Source: Thysanoteuthis rhombus (taxonomy: Eukaryota > Mollusca > Cephalopoda > Oegopsida > Thysanoteuthidae). Taken from it: a stretch of 64,000 bases of DNA. Position 1 is the first letter of the stretch; each line of letters begins with the position of its first letter. The translations under genes and the position numbers were made by a program. The notes under the pieces were generated by a model, which was given only the letters and a program-made list of their open reading frames with translations, had not been told where the DNA came from and made no database searches. The stretch lies in NCBI GenBank assembly GCA_963457665.1, contig OY735227.1:41071750-41135749 (forward strand). Direction: 5' to 3'. Shown piece by piece: positions 32,715 to 42,609 of this stretch.

Positions 32715-32985
32715 ACCTGATATATATATATGTATATATAAAAATATATATATATATATATGATTATGAATTGCGTTATACCATATAAAAATTCTCATTT
32801 TAAAAATGATCACCCGTTATCACATGGTGAATGTACCATTTGGCCTAGAAAGCGTAAGTAGAATGAACAATTTAAAAAATGGGGCTACAGCAGTATTCCA
32901 ACCGGCCATCGATATGGTATTTGCTTTACCGTAGCGATTCTATTTTCATTGAGCTAGACAGTCGCCAGTAGTGCAAAGGCCCAGA
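32715..32985 (-). mobile_element. SINE-A copy 5 (reverse)
   Basis: After an imperfect (TA)n at 32719-32760 comes tgattatgaattgcgttata, the reverse tail of the family, and ggggctacagcag. On the minus strand the tRNA-like region reads TCTAGCTCAATGAAAATAG and GGTTGGAATACTGCTGTAGC. The (TA)n at the family's tail is seen here and at 24.3 kb. Confidence 0.55.
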
Positions 32986-33052
32986 TTAGTGTTCCCATCT
33001 CCAAATTTTCATTTTGTTCATTTACTGTTCATATCTGCTCTATCTCTGTCAG

Positions 33053-33117
<65 letters not shown>
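33053..33117. repeat. (TA)n microsatellite
   Basis: About 64 bp of uninterrupted TA. Confidence 0.95.
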
Positions 33118-33120
<3 letters not shown>

Positions 33121-33234
33121 GAAATAACCGCTTTATCCCCACTACCTCCTCTTGGTCGTTCACTGTCAATATCTCCACGAACAAATTTATCATCAAGAAG
33201 TGGATATATAATCCGAAAGAAATAATTATAAATG

Positions 33235-33610
33235 CATTGTATTATTTTAAAACAGTATTTGAAATGATCTCCTATTAATATACCGTGAACGTATCATTTG
33301 GCCGAGACAAAATTATATGAGAATAGAGCAGATATGGACAGTGAATGAACAAGAAGACAATGTGGGGTGCAGATATAATTCACCAGGCAGTTCATCTTTA
33401 TGGAAAGAGCGGCACTACGTAAAAGCAGTTAACCATCGGTGACAGTCTCTATTCCTACAACAGCCCCATTCTTTTCACTTGTTTATTCTATTTAACCTGT
33501 CGGGGCCAAATGATACATTCATCGTGTAATGACAGAAGGTAATTCACCGTGTAATGACAGAAGGCCATTCCAAATGGACTAACAAAATGATATAACGCAT
33601 TTATGATAAC
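33235..33610 (+). mobile_element. SINE-A copy 4
   Basis: Reverse tail words (tttgaaatgatctcctatta, gtatcatttggccgaga) come first, then a plus-strand body and a decayed tRNA-like region near 33392-33470 ending in ctacaacagccccatt, then the forward tail (gccaaatgatacattcatcg). Same foldback layout as copy 3. Confidence 0.55.
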
Positions 33611-33801
33611 ATGAATATACATATTTATGTCCTTGTAAATATTTTTATATGTATATACGCGCTATACGAATCAGGAATGAAATATGATATCATACAACAC
33701 AATATCTGATGAGTAATGGGTTCATTCCATATAGTGCTCGATATGTTCTATGTTAAACATTAAGTTGAGTCAGAGTAGAGCTTAAAATATGATTGAGTAA
33801 A

Positions 33802-33896
33802 GGATTCGTTACAAAAAAATGTTTATGTTTCAGCCCTGTTTGGGCTTCACCTGAAGAAACCCAAACAGGGCTGAAACATGTTTGTGTAGTGAATCC
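33802..33896. repeat. Repeat M palindrome with CTGAAGA...GAAAC
   Basis: Perfect 19-bp arms TGTTTCAGCCCTGTTTGGG (33826-33844) and its complement (33860-33878), with imperfect continuation out to GGATTC (33802-33807) and GAATCC (33891-33896). The right side reads CTGAAGA (33851-33857), a CCC...GGG hairpin, then GAAAC (33873-33877). Partial copies lie at 14212-14265 and 60925-60985. Confidence 0.75.
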
Positions 33897-33904
33897 TTAC
33901 TTCA

Positions 33905-33929
33905 TCACACACACGCACACACACATATG

Positions 33930-33998
<69 letters not shown>
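33905..33998. repeat. (CA)n then (TA)n microsatellite
   Basis: CA run, two TATG units, then about 68 bp of TA, starting 9 bp after repeat M. Confidence 0.95.
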
Positions 33999-33999
<1 letters not shown>

Positions 34000-34001
<2 letters not shown>

Positions 34002-34500
34002 TGTGGAAGCGCAAATTCCTTTATTTATATAAATATTAAAAAAATGAAAATAGAGACTGAAATAAACTGTCATATAACTAAAGAGGACGAGAGAAGATGG
34101 GTGGTCATCGCACAGAGTCTCTCAAACAAACGAACCCGTACTTAAACAAGAAAGCACTCGGAGAACGTATACACCAGACAACGCCATTGTTACTGAAAAC
34201 AGAATGATATCAATCCGCATGTCACCTCGATGCAGGGGAGATGACTCCGAAAAATTCCCAGATTCCCCTGCTCTACCCTCAAATGATAAATACTTTCTCG
34301 ACCCATCACCCTATCTTCTAGAAAATGTCATTGAAATTATTGAGAACTTTTGGATTGTGGGAACAAACATCACTAAATACATAAATACATAGAAAAAATG
34401 AAAAAAAAAAAAAATTCCACCCTATGGCCTACAGCACCAGAAATCTTCGTTGAGAACATTTCGAGATATCGTGGACAGCCCGGTAGATAGACAGATACGA
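34000..34500. other. Unassigned stretch
   Basis: Nothing recognised apart from a short A-run near 34400. Confidence 0.45.
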
Positions 34501-34504
34501 GTGA

Positions 34505-34745
34505 ATATGTATGAGTTGCTGCGAATGATAAATACCCACTTTTAAAAGAGTTGATATTTTCGTTATTTTCAGAGCTGCGATGCTCAGTTGTTTATCTTGC
34601 TTTGAAGTTTGAACACTCTATGAACCAAAATGCAGAATTTACTGGCATCAAAATAAGAAAAAAAAATGACCTTGTAGCTCTAAAATTAACGAAAATATCA
34701 TCTTTCGAAAAAAATGGCTCGTTGGTTACTTATCATGTGTAAAGA
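34505..34745. mobile_element. Repeat H, full foldback (MITE-like)
   Basis: Left arm has atgataaatacccac, GAGTTGATATTTTCGTTA and AGAGCTGCGATGCT. The right arm has GTAGCTCTAAAATTAACG, AAAATATCATCTTT and CGTTGGTTACTTATCATG in reverse complement. A central aatgcagaat segment lies between. Other copies in the window are single arms. No transposase and no clear target duplication seen. Confidence 0.6.
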
Positions 34746-34749
34746 CTCA

Positions 34750-35160
34750 TATACCTCTCCTAGTTTCGTCGACAGAAGTAAATGTCTTCGCGATGACAGG
34801 TTGTCAAACGATCTGAGATCGATTTTAAAGGATGGTGCTGTTGGCTGCGATGATCTGCAGCGTTGTGCGATAATGACACCACCTGGCGAACGACCGACGA
34901 CCGAATTGGGCGAGTGTCACGTCTGTCGTGCCTCTCGCCCGAGTCCGATAGATGCGGGCGGCTCAATGAGTTGGTGACGCTTGTAGGGAAGTTCTGATCA
35001 ACGTGCGTGGCCCACTTAGACGTATGTTGGGGAACAAAAGGCTACGTCACTTTGAACAATGGACGGCTGTTCGGGCTGCTAATGGTGGAAAAGTTACACT
35101 TGCGCGGCCGTGTGTGAATGAAAAGCCCCTTTTGAATTTGACGGTGTCTTGTTTATTAGG
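34750..35160. other. Unassigned, GC-richer stretch
   Basis: Composition rises in GC and CG compared with the surroundings. Frames of 63-103 codons on both strands show no domain. It could be old gene-derived or regulatory sequence, but nothing supports a call. Confidence 0.35.
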
Positions 35161-35164
35161 GAAG

Positions 35165-35420
35165 TGGGGCGTGGTCGAGCGGTTAACGTCATGAAGAATA
35201 GACTTGTCTCCGGCTGAGACGAGTCCGTGTTCACTTCTCACTAGTTCCCTTGAAAAAGGCATGAATCTATTCCTCCCTCTAGTGCTTGACGATGCGGAGA
35301 ATAGACTCAGTGTATCAGATTCAACCTCTGGCTGAGTGATCTTGTGTTCACTCCTCACTAATAACCGTGGGAAAGGGATGAATCCATCCCCTTAACTACG
35401 GGTAAAATAGTGCATGGTGA
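35165..35420 (+). mobile_element. SINE-D, tandem pair
   Basis: Begins with a tRNA-like A box GTGGTCGAGCGGTTAACG. Two ~115-bp units follow, each with gaatagact, ctggctgag, tgttcact.ctcactag and a gaaa(g)ggcatgaatc end followed by C/T-rich sequence. Related fragments are at 18720 and 45980. Confidence 0.5.
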
Positions 35421-35424
35421 AGTG

Positions 35425-35655
35425 AGTGAAGCCATACCGGGTGCTTGTGGCCTCTACACCATTCACATATACAGTTTCACACATTGCAAACCAATGCCAA
35501 GACAGAAAAAATATTTAAATTAGCAACACTGAAGAGAAATAACCGAAATACTTCGAAGCCATGGTTTTGTGCGGCTAGTGGAAAATTATTTTGGGGGAGC
35601 AGGCTGCTCCATACTCCAAACAGTCTGGCCCCTTGCAGACATGCACATAGTTAAA
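35425..35655. other. Unassigned stretch
   Basis: Nothing recognised. Confidence 0.45.
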
Positions 35656-35659
35656 TAAA

Positions 35660-35965
35660 CGGCTACTTTCAGTATGTTCTGTCTCTACAGACAATGGCAC
35701 ATCCCCTTCGGGGCACATGCCAGGGCGAAGCGTGTGGAGATCCTAAGATGCCCAGTCGTCAGAATCGCCCTATCAAACGCGCTGATGTAGTCCAGAGGAA
35801 AACAGAGAGTGATACGCCTGGCATAAGTTTGGCTGCAGGAGCTGCCGGAAGGATATCAAATCGGGCGTTGAACAGCCTCCAGAGGGCTCTACTTCCTGGT
35901 TTGGAAACAGAGTTGCCCCTCTCCTAGACTGGGTGCCTTTCCAAGGCTAGATAGCCCATTCTGTC
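35660..35965 (+). mobile_element. SINE-C copy 2 (body)
   Basis: Shares tctacagacaatggcacat, gtggagatcctaag, gcccagtcgtcagaat, cagagagtgatacgcctgg, ggctgcaggagctgccg and ctggtttggaa with 39590-39895 and 50050-50365. The tRNA-like head is missing here. Confidence 0.6.
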
Positions 35966-35969
35966 TATT

Positions 35970-36850
35970 ATACCTATGGCTGGCCGGGGGGTTGGGATGG
36001 AGAGATGGATTCATACCTTTCTCAGGGGAATTATTGGAAACATTATATAATTATGATTTAGTATAGCTTTTGTCACTAGCAAATATTTTTCAAGTCTGAT
36101 ACTAGGGGGTGTTTATAGCTCTTGTCACCGTACAAGGATTTCGACCTAAAGAACCTATAAACCATCTATAAGTCGCCTTTCAAAATTCGACTTTTAAAAA
36201 ATTAAATCGACTTATAGACGAGTAACTGTGGATGTTGGGCATGTGCGTACGACGTAAGCGCGGGTGATTTCCGTGTGCATGCGTACACGTGCAGTAATGT
36301 GAGGTGGGTTCGACCGCAAACGATTGACCCGCACTCTAGCGACACCAGACACTCAAAATGTCCATCTGGTGTGGCTGAGTTTTTTTCTCAGCTAAAAAAG
36401 AAAGTCGGTCCCGCTAATATTTCAAAGGAGAAGGAAAGGGCAAGGAATATGCTCCTTTCTTCTTCATATAACATAAGCCATGCCGCTTGAGAGCGAGAGA
36501 GAAATAGAGCGAGAGAGAGAGAGAGAGATCCGATAAGGAGTAAAACTCAAGCTCTCTCTCAACATTTAACTCCGCCATTGTTTCTTAACCTCGACAATGG
36601 GATTTCGGACATTTCCAACTGCGGGTTTCATTAACGACGTCCATGAGGGAAAACTGTTTTGTTTTTTTTAACAATTTTCCCGAAATCTCAGTAAGTTGCA
36701 AGCGACAGTTTTATTATCTTTACCGTTGGTCAACCTAAGCAAAGCCTTTCGGTCACTTCTCACGATAAAAGATTGGTAAAAGCGACATTATTTCATTCTT
36801 AATTCAGCAGTGGGTGAATTAGTTAACTTTGCAGATCAAAATAACGAGTA
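35970..36850. other. Unassigned stretch
   Basis: Has a short (GA)n at 36493-36530 and the reverse SINE-D word ggatggattcatacctttct-like near 36000. Nothing else recognised. Confidence 0.4.
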
Positions 36851-36854
36851 ACTT

Positions 36855-37080
36855 TCCGGTGAGAATCGAACTCATGCACTTCTAAATCGGAGGATGGTTC
36901 GTTTAACTCAAGACCGTTCTTACCACGTTAAGCAAGCTACCCTCCGGCAGAAGGGGGCGTGAGTTCGATTCTCACCTAGGGCATCTCTATTTCGATCTGC
37001 ACTATTAATTTATTCACTCACTGCTGGACCCAGCCTGAGCTTAGTTTTGATAAAAAGCAACAGCACTTAAGATGAATGTA
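36855..37080. mobile_element. Two tRNA-like SINE heads, head to head (SINE-J)
   Basis: GTGAGAATCGAACTCA (36860-36875) and TGAGTTCGATTCTCAC (about 36970-36985) are inverted B-box regions. The minus-strand unit also has TAGCTTGCTTAACGTGGTAA as an A box. The plus-strand unit continues into ttattcactcactgctgg and ttttgataaaaagcaac, a body shared with 45330-45480. Neither folds as a proper tRNA. Confidence 0.5.
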
Positions 37081-37089
37081 AACAGCATC

Positions 37090-37325
37090 AAGTTGGGGGT
37101 GATCAATTAAAAAATTGGGGGGAGGTGTGATCAATGAAAAAATTACTTCTCTCACCATTTGTTTGACTGTGATCAGTAAAAAGAATTGTCAAAGAAATAA
37201 GCGGGCACACACTGAGACCAATTTAGCATAAACATACATTACATATTGACACCCCCAGCCCGGAAACCTAGGCAAATTTTGAAAAATAAACCCAAACAAA
37301 CTTTTCAGAATTCATTGAGTGTTTT
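37090..37325 (+). repeat. Repeat F, copy 4 (partial)
   Basis: Has ggggtgatcaattaaaa, gtgatcaatgaaaaaatt, acttctctcaccattt, ctgtgatcagtaaaaag and cccagcccggaaacct in family order. The 3' part is missing. Confidence 0.55.
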
Positions 37326-37329
37326 TTTT

Positions 37330-37715
37330 TTCACTATATACGGAAAGGGCAGGACAAAGATGGATAGATAGATAGATCTGAATGTCAGAACACTTGAAAA
37401 AACTAAACCCAGCAATAGTGATTAAACAGGTCTGCTGTGGGTAGCGGAGATTATTGGTGTTCAAATTATAAAAGTTAGAAACACTAAAACATAACATATT
37501 TAAGATGAAGACTAAAAAGCAATAGGAAAATTAAAATGACTTAAAAATAATAAAAATGTTGTTGAAATGGCTTATTGCTGTTAAAATTATGAAAGTTATA
37601 CACACTAATATGAGGCATGTTCATTTTTCGGCATATAAATAAAAGGTTGGTTTGTGGGCGCCCGCTACCCATTTTCCAGGGATGTGGCAGAAGGTGAAAG
37701 TATATATTCAAGGAG
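37330..37715. other. Unassigned stretch
   Basis: Nothing recognised apart from a short GATA run at 37361-37376. Confidence 0.45.
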
Positions 37716-37718
37716 GGT

Positions 37719-37720
<2 letters not shown>

Positions 37721-37772
<52 letters not shown>

Positions 37773-37800
37773 GAATATATATATATATCTGAATATCAGT
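37721..37800. repeat. (TA)n microsatellite
   Basis: About 50 bp of TA, then a short duplication of atatatatctgaatat. Confidence 0.9.
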
Positions 37801-37804
37801 TGTC

Positions 37805-39500
37805 AGGTAAAGGGACTAGGGAGTTCTTGAGCTGTAACTCGTTCTAAGCTGTCTCTGTTCATAAGGAGCCGTTGATCCTTCGGCCTCTATCAAGTTGCAA
37901 CTCTCAAGGCCATTTCGCCCTGGATGAGAAGGCTTGGTTCATGGGAGTGGTGTCTAATGCTCTATTACCCCCATCCCTGCGGACGCCTATGGGCAGGTCT
38001 TTTTCTTGCAGAGGATTGGACTAATGACTGAAAGGTCATTTTTTTTTTACTTAAATGGAGAAGGTTATCATCAAAGACGATCCTTATTAATGAATTTGAC
38101 TAATATATCATACGAGAGAGGTTACAAACTGCGGTTCTGTTCTGACGCTTATGAATAATCGAACACAGGTCAATATCGTTGATTAGGTATTATAAATGCA
38201 CCGAATAAAAAGAAAAAAACATTGATACTTGTTGATGAAAATAATTTGGGCTATTCTAGCAAAAACACATCAATTCACCATTTTTAAACAGTCTGTTTTA
38301 ACATTGGCTATTTTCAATGGCTAAAAGTGGTTAGATTTAAAAATGAGAATGAGTAGATTTTATCGCTATGTAACCTAAAAATTTCATTCCCTCTGTATTA
38401 ATGTTAATTCAGACCAATAAAATTATCCAAAGGTCATACGTATAATGCACATGAATGAATTTTAAAAAAATTGTTTAATTAAAAAAAACAAACATTTTAA
38501 TACACGGATTCTCAACTTTTCTAAAATACACAGGTTGATTTTTTTTTACGATAAAATAAAAATTTTTAAAAAATTAATAGTTTTTATTATTGAATATTGT
38601 GTTTAAACCCAAATTCTTAAACCTAGTTTAATGTTATTTGAGCAACGATATCTATGAAGCAACTTTTAGCCATTTGGAATTGCCAATATGAAAATGGCCA
38701 ATATCAAAATGGTGACATGATGAATTATTGAAAAGTTAACCAATCTTTTTAAAATTAAATCCACTGTTTTTCTACTGATATGTAAAGTTATCTCATTAAA
38801 AAATATTCTATGTCAATTAATCCCCCCGAAAATTGATTTTAATCTAAAATGAAATTTATGATAAATACTAAATCAAATTGAATAAGTAATAATTAATAAA
38901 TGTGCAATTCGAACTGTTTCAGAAACTAATCTTGAATCTTTTACTAATATCAACAAAATATTTGCCGATTACTGATTTTACAAACATTTTGGAAATTCCC
39001 AAAACCAACCAAGAACCTATCAGCGAACTTAGAACTTTAGTTAACAACTGACACTAATAAATGCACCAACAATTAAGATAGATGCTAACTCATTATTTAA
39101 CTATTATTTAAAACTATATTTAACTGATGAATTTAAGTCCATTTTATTTTCACATAAAAATCATTCTTAAAAATCAGATACGCATAATTTGAAAATAGCT
39201 AATTGATGGAACAACTTGATAAAGATTTGACATAATCATATTCTAAAATCTAGAAGGACATTTGTATCTTTTTCTCAATAGTAGTTCAGCCAAAGATCCA
39301 AGAAGGAATGTCTGCGACAAATTTTCCGGCAGCAAACCTTCCTAGAACCTTTTGTTCGGTACGACTAAAATACTGTCACCAGAAACTCAAAGGGAGGAAA
39401 ACAAATTTGTATCTTTGATAGAGATCTGATCTATTTCCCATTCAATCAGTTGCTTTTAAAAACCATGATCCCCAAATGACAACATTTACATATTTAAAAA
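37805..39500. other. Unassigned AT-rich stretch
   Basis: About 1.7 kb with very high A+T from 38200 onward. No gene, tandem repeat or known element recognised on either strand. Confidence 0.45.
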
Positions 39501-39504
39501 GCTG

Positions 39505-39895
39505 CTTGTTGGACTTGGATGGTTGGCGTGCTCAACTTGCAAGACCAGGGCAGTGAGTTCGATCCCCAAAGAGTGTCCCGCCTCTGTGGTTCTGTGCAAG
39601 ACTAAATTTTAAAATTTTCATGGCCCTGTACTGAATAGAATGGCCTCTGACTAGACTCTACAGACAATGGAACAGCATGGCGATTCCTGGGATGACCAGT
39701 TGCCAGAATCACCCTCTTGCCCTCGCTGAGGGGAGCAGAGAGTGGTACGTCTAGCATCAGAACAGCTAGAGGAAGGCTAAATTGGCCTTCAAACCTCCTC
39801 AAAGGGGCTCTCCTGGTTTAGAATTAAAACATCTCCAAAGACTATAGAGCTCAATCTGTCCTGCTATTTATCCACAACTGATGGGATTTGGTCCA
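39505..39895 (+). mobile_element. SINE-C copy 1 (with tRNA-like head)
   Basis: tRNA-like head: TGGATGGTTGGCGTGCTCAA (A box, about 39518) and GTGAGTTCGATCCCC (B box, about 39551-39565). The family body follows: tctacagacaatgg, ccagttgccagaat, gcagagagtggtacgtctag, ggctctcctggtttagaa. This is the only copy with a head, so it defines the family as tRNA-derived. Confidence 0.65.
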
Positions 39896-39899
39896 ACAC

Positions 39900-39982
39900 T
39901 CTTCATTCGTACCGGGAATCGAGCCCACGACCTCCTGCGTCGGAAGCAGAAGTGCTAATCATTATACCATCCGGGTGGTATG
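39900..39982 (-). mobile_element. tRNA-Arg(CCG)-like pseudogene or SINE head
   Basis: Minus strand reads ACCCGGATGGTATAATGATT, an anticodon arm TCTGC-TTCCGAC-GCAGG (anticodon CCG) and a B box GTGGGCTCGATTCCC. The anticodon arm closes with one wobble pair. The T arm has four pairs and the acceptor 3' strand (TACGAAT) does not pair, so it is not a working tRNA gene. Confidence 0.6.
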
Positions 39983-39984
39983 AT

Positions 39985-40375
39985 GTTTAGTAAATACGAA
40001 AAGCTCAGAAGCAATAGTTAATGTCGTCAAAGAGATCAATTTTATTACTACCGTTCCGAAGAGATAAGATTTTGAGTTTTAAGACAATCTCGTGGGTGGT
40101 CCTCGAACACAAATACAGATCGTTAAATTTGACTATCTCTTGTATCCCGGACGTGTTTCCGTTACGGTCTATTGTTTACACTAAAAAGATGGTAGAATAG
40201 AAAAGAGGCGCAAAAATGGTGAGGTTGAAGCCTTTTGAGCTCTTGAAAGTCTTTCGAGAAAAACGGGTCGCCAAAATGATTATTCTTACTAATAACAACT
40301 TCCAATGCAATATCTTGCATAAATAAACCACCATTGCCCATACGTACACTGGAAATAATTATCAAAAATATTATA
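39985..40375. other. Unassigned stretch
   Basis: Nothing recognised. Confidence 0.45.
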
Positions 40376-40379
40376 TAAA

Positions 40380-40748
40380 ATCATCTAAAAAATAGATCTT
40401 CTATCTAAAATAATCTCAAAAATAGATCTCTTGTATAAAATTATCTAAAATATATATTTTTTTAATCTAAAATGATATAAAAAAAATAGATCTTTCACCC
40501 AAAATAATCTGAAGAATAGATATTTTATCTAAAATCATCTCAAAAATAGATCATCTCTAAAATGGATCTTTCACCTAAAATTATCTGAAAAATAGATTTT
40601 TAAAATCTAAAATCATCCCAACAATAGATCTTTCATCTTAGATAATCTTGAAAATAGATCTTTTATCTGAAATTATCTCAAGAATAGATCTTTTATCGAA
40701 AATCATCTTGAAAATAGATTTCTTATCTAAAATAATCTAAAAAATGCT
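40380..40748. repeat. Minisatellite, ~30-bp unit (ATAGATCTTTTATCT core)
   Basis: About 12 units such as AATAGATCTTTTATCTAAAA plus taatctcaa, starts about 30 bp apart (40392, 40422 and onward). Same core as 16600-17018. Both arrays are followed by a ttggttc.a.aatga.c segment, suggesting the flank is shared too. Confidence 0.85.
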
Positions 40749-40749
40749 A

Positions 40750-41255
40750 GTCAAAGATATTGGCATTTTTGGTTCTAAAATGATCACAGAGACCAAAAAA
40801 GAAAAAAGCCGTTAAAAAGTTGGATACACCAGTTCTCGTGAGATCACTGAGGTTAAGCAACGAAGCTGACCTGTCAAGCCGGAATTCGGTCTTACATTAG
40901 TGTCCACATGTACCTACCCCGATGAAGGTATAAGCAGAAAGTGATTACTCATAGGGGAAATCAGGGTACAGTGGATCACAGGGTACGGTGGATCATTATC
41001 ATTTTTTTTTTTTTTACAAGTGCAAATCCACAACAAGATGACTGCTACTTCCGCTTCTCAACACATCAGCCATATTATTTTATGAAAGACTTGCCTGCTT
41101 AGGCTTGACTGGTATAAGTAATGAGCTCGATTGAGTATTGGTTAGTTGGTTTCAATAACGTCATAGTGAAGGAATAGACTTATCGGACAAATGTTAACAA
41201 ACTAAGTTGTACCATAAAGAACTTAAATTAGAACAAGCCTATTCGTTGCTGAATC
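40750..41255. other. Unassigned stretch
   Basis: Nothing recognised. Confidence 0.45.
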
Positions 41256-41259
41256 AAGC

Positions 41260-41450
41260 TCCACTCCAACGTTTATTAAGACTGAAGATGATTACTGTAA
41301 CTTTTGTATTGAATATACAATAAATAATTTATCATACATGAAAGACTTGTTAGTTGGTATCAATCTGTATGAAAGCCGGCAACCAATCACTTGGTCATGA
41401 TCTCAAATCAGGGCCAGGAAATGTTTTTTTTTTATATATAAATGTATTTA
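41260..41450 (+). mobile_element. SINE-B copy 5 (5' part)
   Basis: Has the 5' segment (ttattaagactgaagatga, ttactgtaacttttgtattg), then gacttgttagttgg and ggtcatgatctcaaatcagg. Ends before the body. Confidence 0.55.
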
Positions 41451-41496
41451 TAAGAATGAAATATGCCTTTGCGTTTTTCTAACATAAATTGTATAT

Positions 41497-41642
41497 TATT
41501 TCTATCAATATTCGGACTATCCTCATCTTGATTGTTTTTTCATACAACGTTTCGGCCGTTGTACTCTACAGCCTTCATCAGGTATCATCTGAATATTAAT
41601 AGAAATAATAATAATACCTCATCTCAAAAACTCAGAGATATA
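41497..41642 (-). mobile_element. SINE-E copy 4: 146-bp mini-element with hammerhead-like hairpin
   Basis: Flanked by ATAAATTGTATAT (41484-41496) and ATAAATTGCATAT (41643-41655), a 12/13 target duplication. On the minus strand it consists of the family's inverted 5' terminus, then a direct jump to agatgatac, CTGATGA (41575-41581), stem GGCTGT/ACGGCC, GAAAC (41549-41553) and the 3' terminus. Everything between the inverted end and the hairpin, including the tRNA-like head, is gone. It shows that the inverted 5' end belongs to the family and is not a chance neighbour. Confidence 0.7.
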
Positions 41643-41674
41643 ATAAATTGCATATCTCTAACATATTTTTTGTA

Positions 41675-41895
41675 AATATGTAACACTTATTATCAATTTA
41701 GCTTAGTTACCAATCAGCTGGTCGTTATTTCAAATCAGCGTAGGGAGATGCTAATTTTACATAACGGTTCGGTTTAACGAGGTAGTACAAAAAAAACAGT
41801 GAAAGGTTCAATCTCCTAAACCTTCTTGTTGTTACGGTAGAAAAGCAAAGTCAACTCCAGACTTGGACCAGAGTTTGACATGTGTGTTATAACAC
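41675..41895 (+). mobile_element. SINE-B copy 6
   Basis: tRNA-like atttagcttagttaccaatc and ggtcgttatttcaaatcagc, then gtagggagatgctaatttt, acggtagaaaagcaaagtca and ctccagacttgg. Confidence 0.6.
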
Positions 41896-41899
41896 TGAA

Positions 41900-42125
41900 G
41901 AGGGGCTTGCAAGGTTTAAGAAACTATGGCATTCCTATGCATGAACTAAAAAGGTCTGTGTACTATGACTATTTATTTACTTCAAGTTTCTGAATACCCT
42001 TTACAAATATAAGGAAAGTCCCTTTCTCTTCAGAAGGGTCTGAACTGTGTGGAGCAACCTGCCATTATTGTTATGTAAAATAATTTTCCATCCGTCGCAC
42101 GAAACCATTGCTTTGAATTATTTCG
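41900..42125. other. Unassigned stretch
   Basis: Nothing recognised. Confidence 0.5.
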
Positions 42126-42126
42126 G

Positions 42127-42603
42127 TTACTTCTGTTAGTGTTGCAATTTTAGATATTTTACATCTAAATTTAGATCAGTGGCTAATTTAGATGCTTTAT
42201 ATCTAAATTTAGATCAGTGGCTGATTTAGATGTTTTATATCTAAATTTAGATTTGTGGCTAATTTAGATGCTTTATATCTAAATTTAGATCAGTGGCTAA
42301 TTTAGATGTTTTATATCTAAATTTAGATCAGTGGCTAATTTAGATGTTTCAGATCTAAATTTAGATCATTGGATAATTTAGATATTTTAGATCTAAATTT
42401 AGATCAGTGGCTAATTTAGATGTTTTATATCTAAATCTAGGTCAACGGCCGATTTATATATTTTTAAACTAAATTCAGATCAGTAATTTTTTGGTAGAAG
42501 ATCTATAATCTGTAGTTTTTGAAAATTCACTTTCATCATATTTCTCATGAACCGCTAATCCAAACAACTTCAAAGCAGACACTGCAATGCCTTGCGTGCT
42601 GAC
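42127..42603 (-). mobile_element. Element K, copy 2, with 38-bp tandem core
   Basis: Ends match element K copy 1 (minus-strand left end gtcagcacgcaaggcattgc at 42584-42603; other end near 42129-42155). The core from about 42150 to 42480 is about eight 38-bp units (GGCTAATTTAGATGTTTTAT then atctaaatttagatcagt). Each unit contains the perfect palindrome ATCTAAATTTAGAT. Copy 1 has no such array, so the core expanded after the copies diverged or differs between subfamilies. Confidence 0.65.
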
Positions 42604-42609
42604 CAATGT

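Noticed and set aside
34750-35160. GC-richer stretch as a coding exon or CpG island
   Set aside because: No frame carries a recognisable domain and splice sites could not be tied to other exons.
39900-39982. Functional tRNA-Arg(CCG) gene
   Set aside because: The anticodon arm is good, but the acceptor stem does not close and the T stem is incomplete.
42150-42480. Possible CRISPR array (38-bp period)
   Set aside because: The whole 38-bp unit repeats, with no unique spacers, inside a eukaryotic-type element.
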